Shown here: positions 63,039 to 64,000 of the stretch, piece after piece
Position numbering within the stretch: position 1 is the first letter of the stretch
Layout of the letters: each line of letters starts with the position of its first letter
DNA from: Ascaris suum
Taxonomy: Eukaryota; Nematoda; Chromadorea; Rhabditida; Ascarididae
DNA: 64,000 nt
Assembly (NCBI GenBank): GCA_013433145.1
Contig: CM024183.1
Location: 2,245,001-2,309,000 of the forward strand
Direction: 5' to 3'
Made by a program: the position numbers and the translations under genes
The notes under the pieces: generated by a model
Told to the model about the DNA's origin: nothing
Database searches by the model: none
What the model saw: only the letters and a program-made list of their open reading frames with translations

Positions 63039-63464
63039 AAGTTTTTCCTGATCGCTCGATCAGCTAGAAAGGGGGCATTGGGTATTTTACTGGTAAACTA
63101 CGAAACTTGTTGTAGGGTAGAAGAAAAAGGAAAAGCACATATCGTGTCATCTCCTCAACGACATCTTTTTTTCTTCAACCAAGCATCGCAAGGAAATACG
63201 GCCATTTTATTGTCAAACTTCCATTCAGGTAACCCTATTGATGTCGTTATGAATTTGAGCGATAGTCTTAGCTTATATGCAGTTAACACATGTTCAGCCC
63301 TCATTGGTAGGCAGAGGATGATAGAAGTGCAAGTTGCGCTTTGTGTCTCCATCGATTCGTCTGCACGAATAATGGCACCGTTTGTTCATATTGAGAGCAA
63401 TGATTATTGCCCATTCATTTCTTTGTGGATTCCAATAAAAGCAGATAAATGTAATAAAATATGA
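63039..63464 (+). CDS. Candidate terminal exon of an unidentified plus-strand gene
   Basis: An open frame of about 141 codons starts exactly behind a TTTTGCAG acceptor (63031-63038) and runs to TGA 63462-63464. It reads FFLIARSARKGALGILLVNY, later FNQASQGNTAILLSNF and GRQRMIEVQVALCVSIDSS. The composition is protein-like, without low complexity. No family recognised. It would lie in or beside a large intron of the minus-strand GPCR. A frame of this length is only mildly unlikely by chance in 64 kb. Confidence 0.35.
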   Translation, partial: KFFLIARSARKGALGILLVNYETCCRVEEKGKAHIVSSPQRHLFFFNQASQGNTAILLSNFHSGNPIDVVMNLSDSLSLYAVNTCSALIGRQRMIEVQVALCVSIDSSARIMAPFVHIESNDYCPFISLWIPIKADKCNKI

Positions 63465-63792
63465 AGAAATATGTAGTCGTTTTCTCACTAGGCATATTAA
63501 ACGAAGCGTGTATACCTAATGAATTTTGCTCGAAGCACATCTAAATGTCTTAGATGGCCTCTCTCGTTAATTTCGATCCATTGAATCCACCTTACCGATC
63601 CAACTTTTTTGGATGCCTGTTAGTTCATCTGATAAATCGTTAATGATCAAAGATTTAAGCGTGTTTATGAGGTGGTAGTTGAGTTTTCGATGAAAAATTG
63701 GGAGAGTTCATTCACAAAATGCACTTGAAAGGTTTTAATCATACGTTTGTAATGCATGATGTTTTTTATGTTTATGGCGATGGATCTGTAAG

Positions 63793-63966
<174 letters not shown>

Positions 63967-64000
63967 TATAAAACCAAACTGCTGAAACCTGAGTTAACGA

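Overview
This window is AT-rich eukaryotic DNA, roughly one third G+C by eye, and almost certainly from a nematode. It has genes split by long AT-rich introns, TTTCAG/TTTTAG-type splice acceptors, a NAB-family cofactor that corresponds to C. elegans MAB-10, and a peptide GPCR of the FMRFamide/myosuppressin-receptor type that is expanded in nematodes. Long introns, long (TA)n and poly-G tracts and many small minisatellites suggest a parasitic species, possibly clade III (spirurid or ascarid). That placement is inference.

The left 27 kb (1-27,200) is mostly non-coding. It holds simple repeats, purine-rich/poly-G tracts and several short-period tandem repeats. A minus-strand exon with a membrane helix at 14,419-14,618 is the best coding signal there. 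A short open segment ending in a donor at 4,155-4,256 is weaker.

The centre (27,261-39,740) is the gene-rich part, on the plus strand. First comes a possible two-exon small secreted protein gene (27,261-27,573). Then comes mab-10, for which I could join exons in consistent phase from about 28,375 to 39,200. NCD1 is split over two exons (28,617-28,717 and 29,364-29,482). A low-complexity Ala/Ser/Thr linker follows (three exons), then NCD2 (35,410-35,548, 36,200-36,419, 37,928-38,064) and a C-terminal exon with a basic nuclear-localisation-like motif. At least two choices of 5' exon and an optional C-terminal exon pair are compatible with the reading phase. A Cys-containing ORF lies directly behind the mab-10 stop.

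The right part (39,740-64,000) is again mostly non-coding, with isolated exon-like islands of unknown identity (40,443-40,607 minus, 48,388-48,558 minus, 49,905-50,175, 57,239-57,890, 63,039-63,464 plus). Near the right edge is the 3' half of a minus-strand peptide GPCR (59,886-62,253; TM4 to C-terminal tail). Its 5' exons (TM1-TM3) are not in the window.

MAB-10 in C. elegans is a nuclear cofactor of the EGR-type factor LIN-29 in the juvenile-to-adult switch. The GPCR would act at the plasma membrane of neurons or muscle. Nothing in the sequence links the two genes functionally. I saw no convincing tRNA, rRNA, SL RNA, CRISPR or intact transposon.
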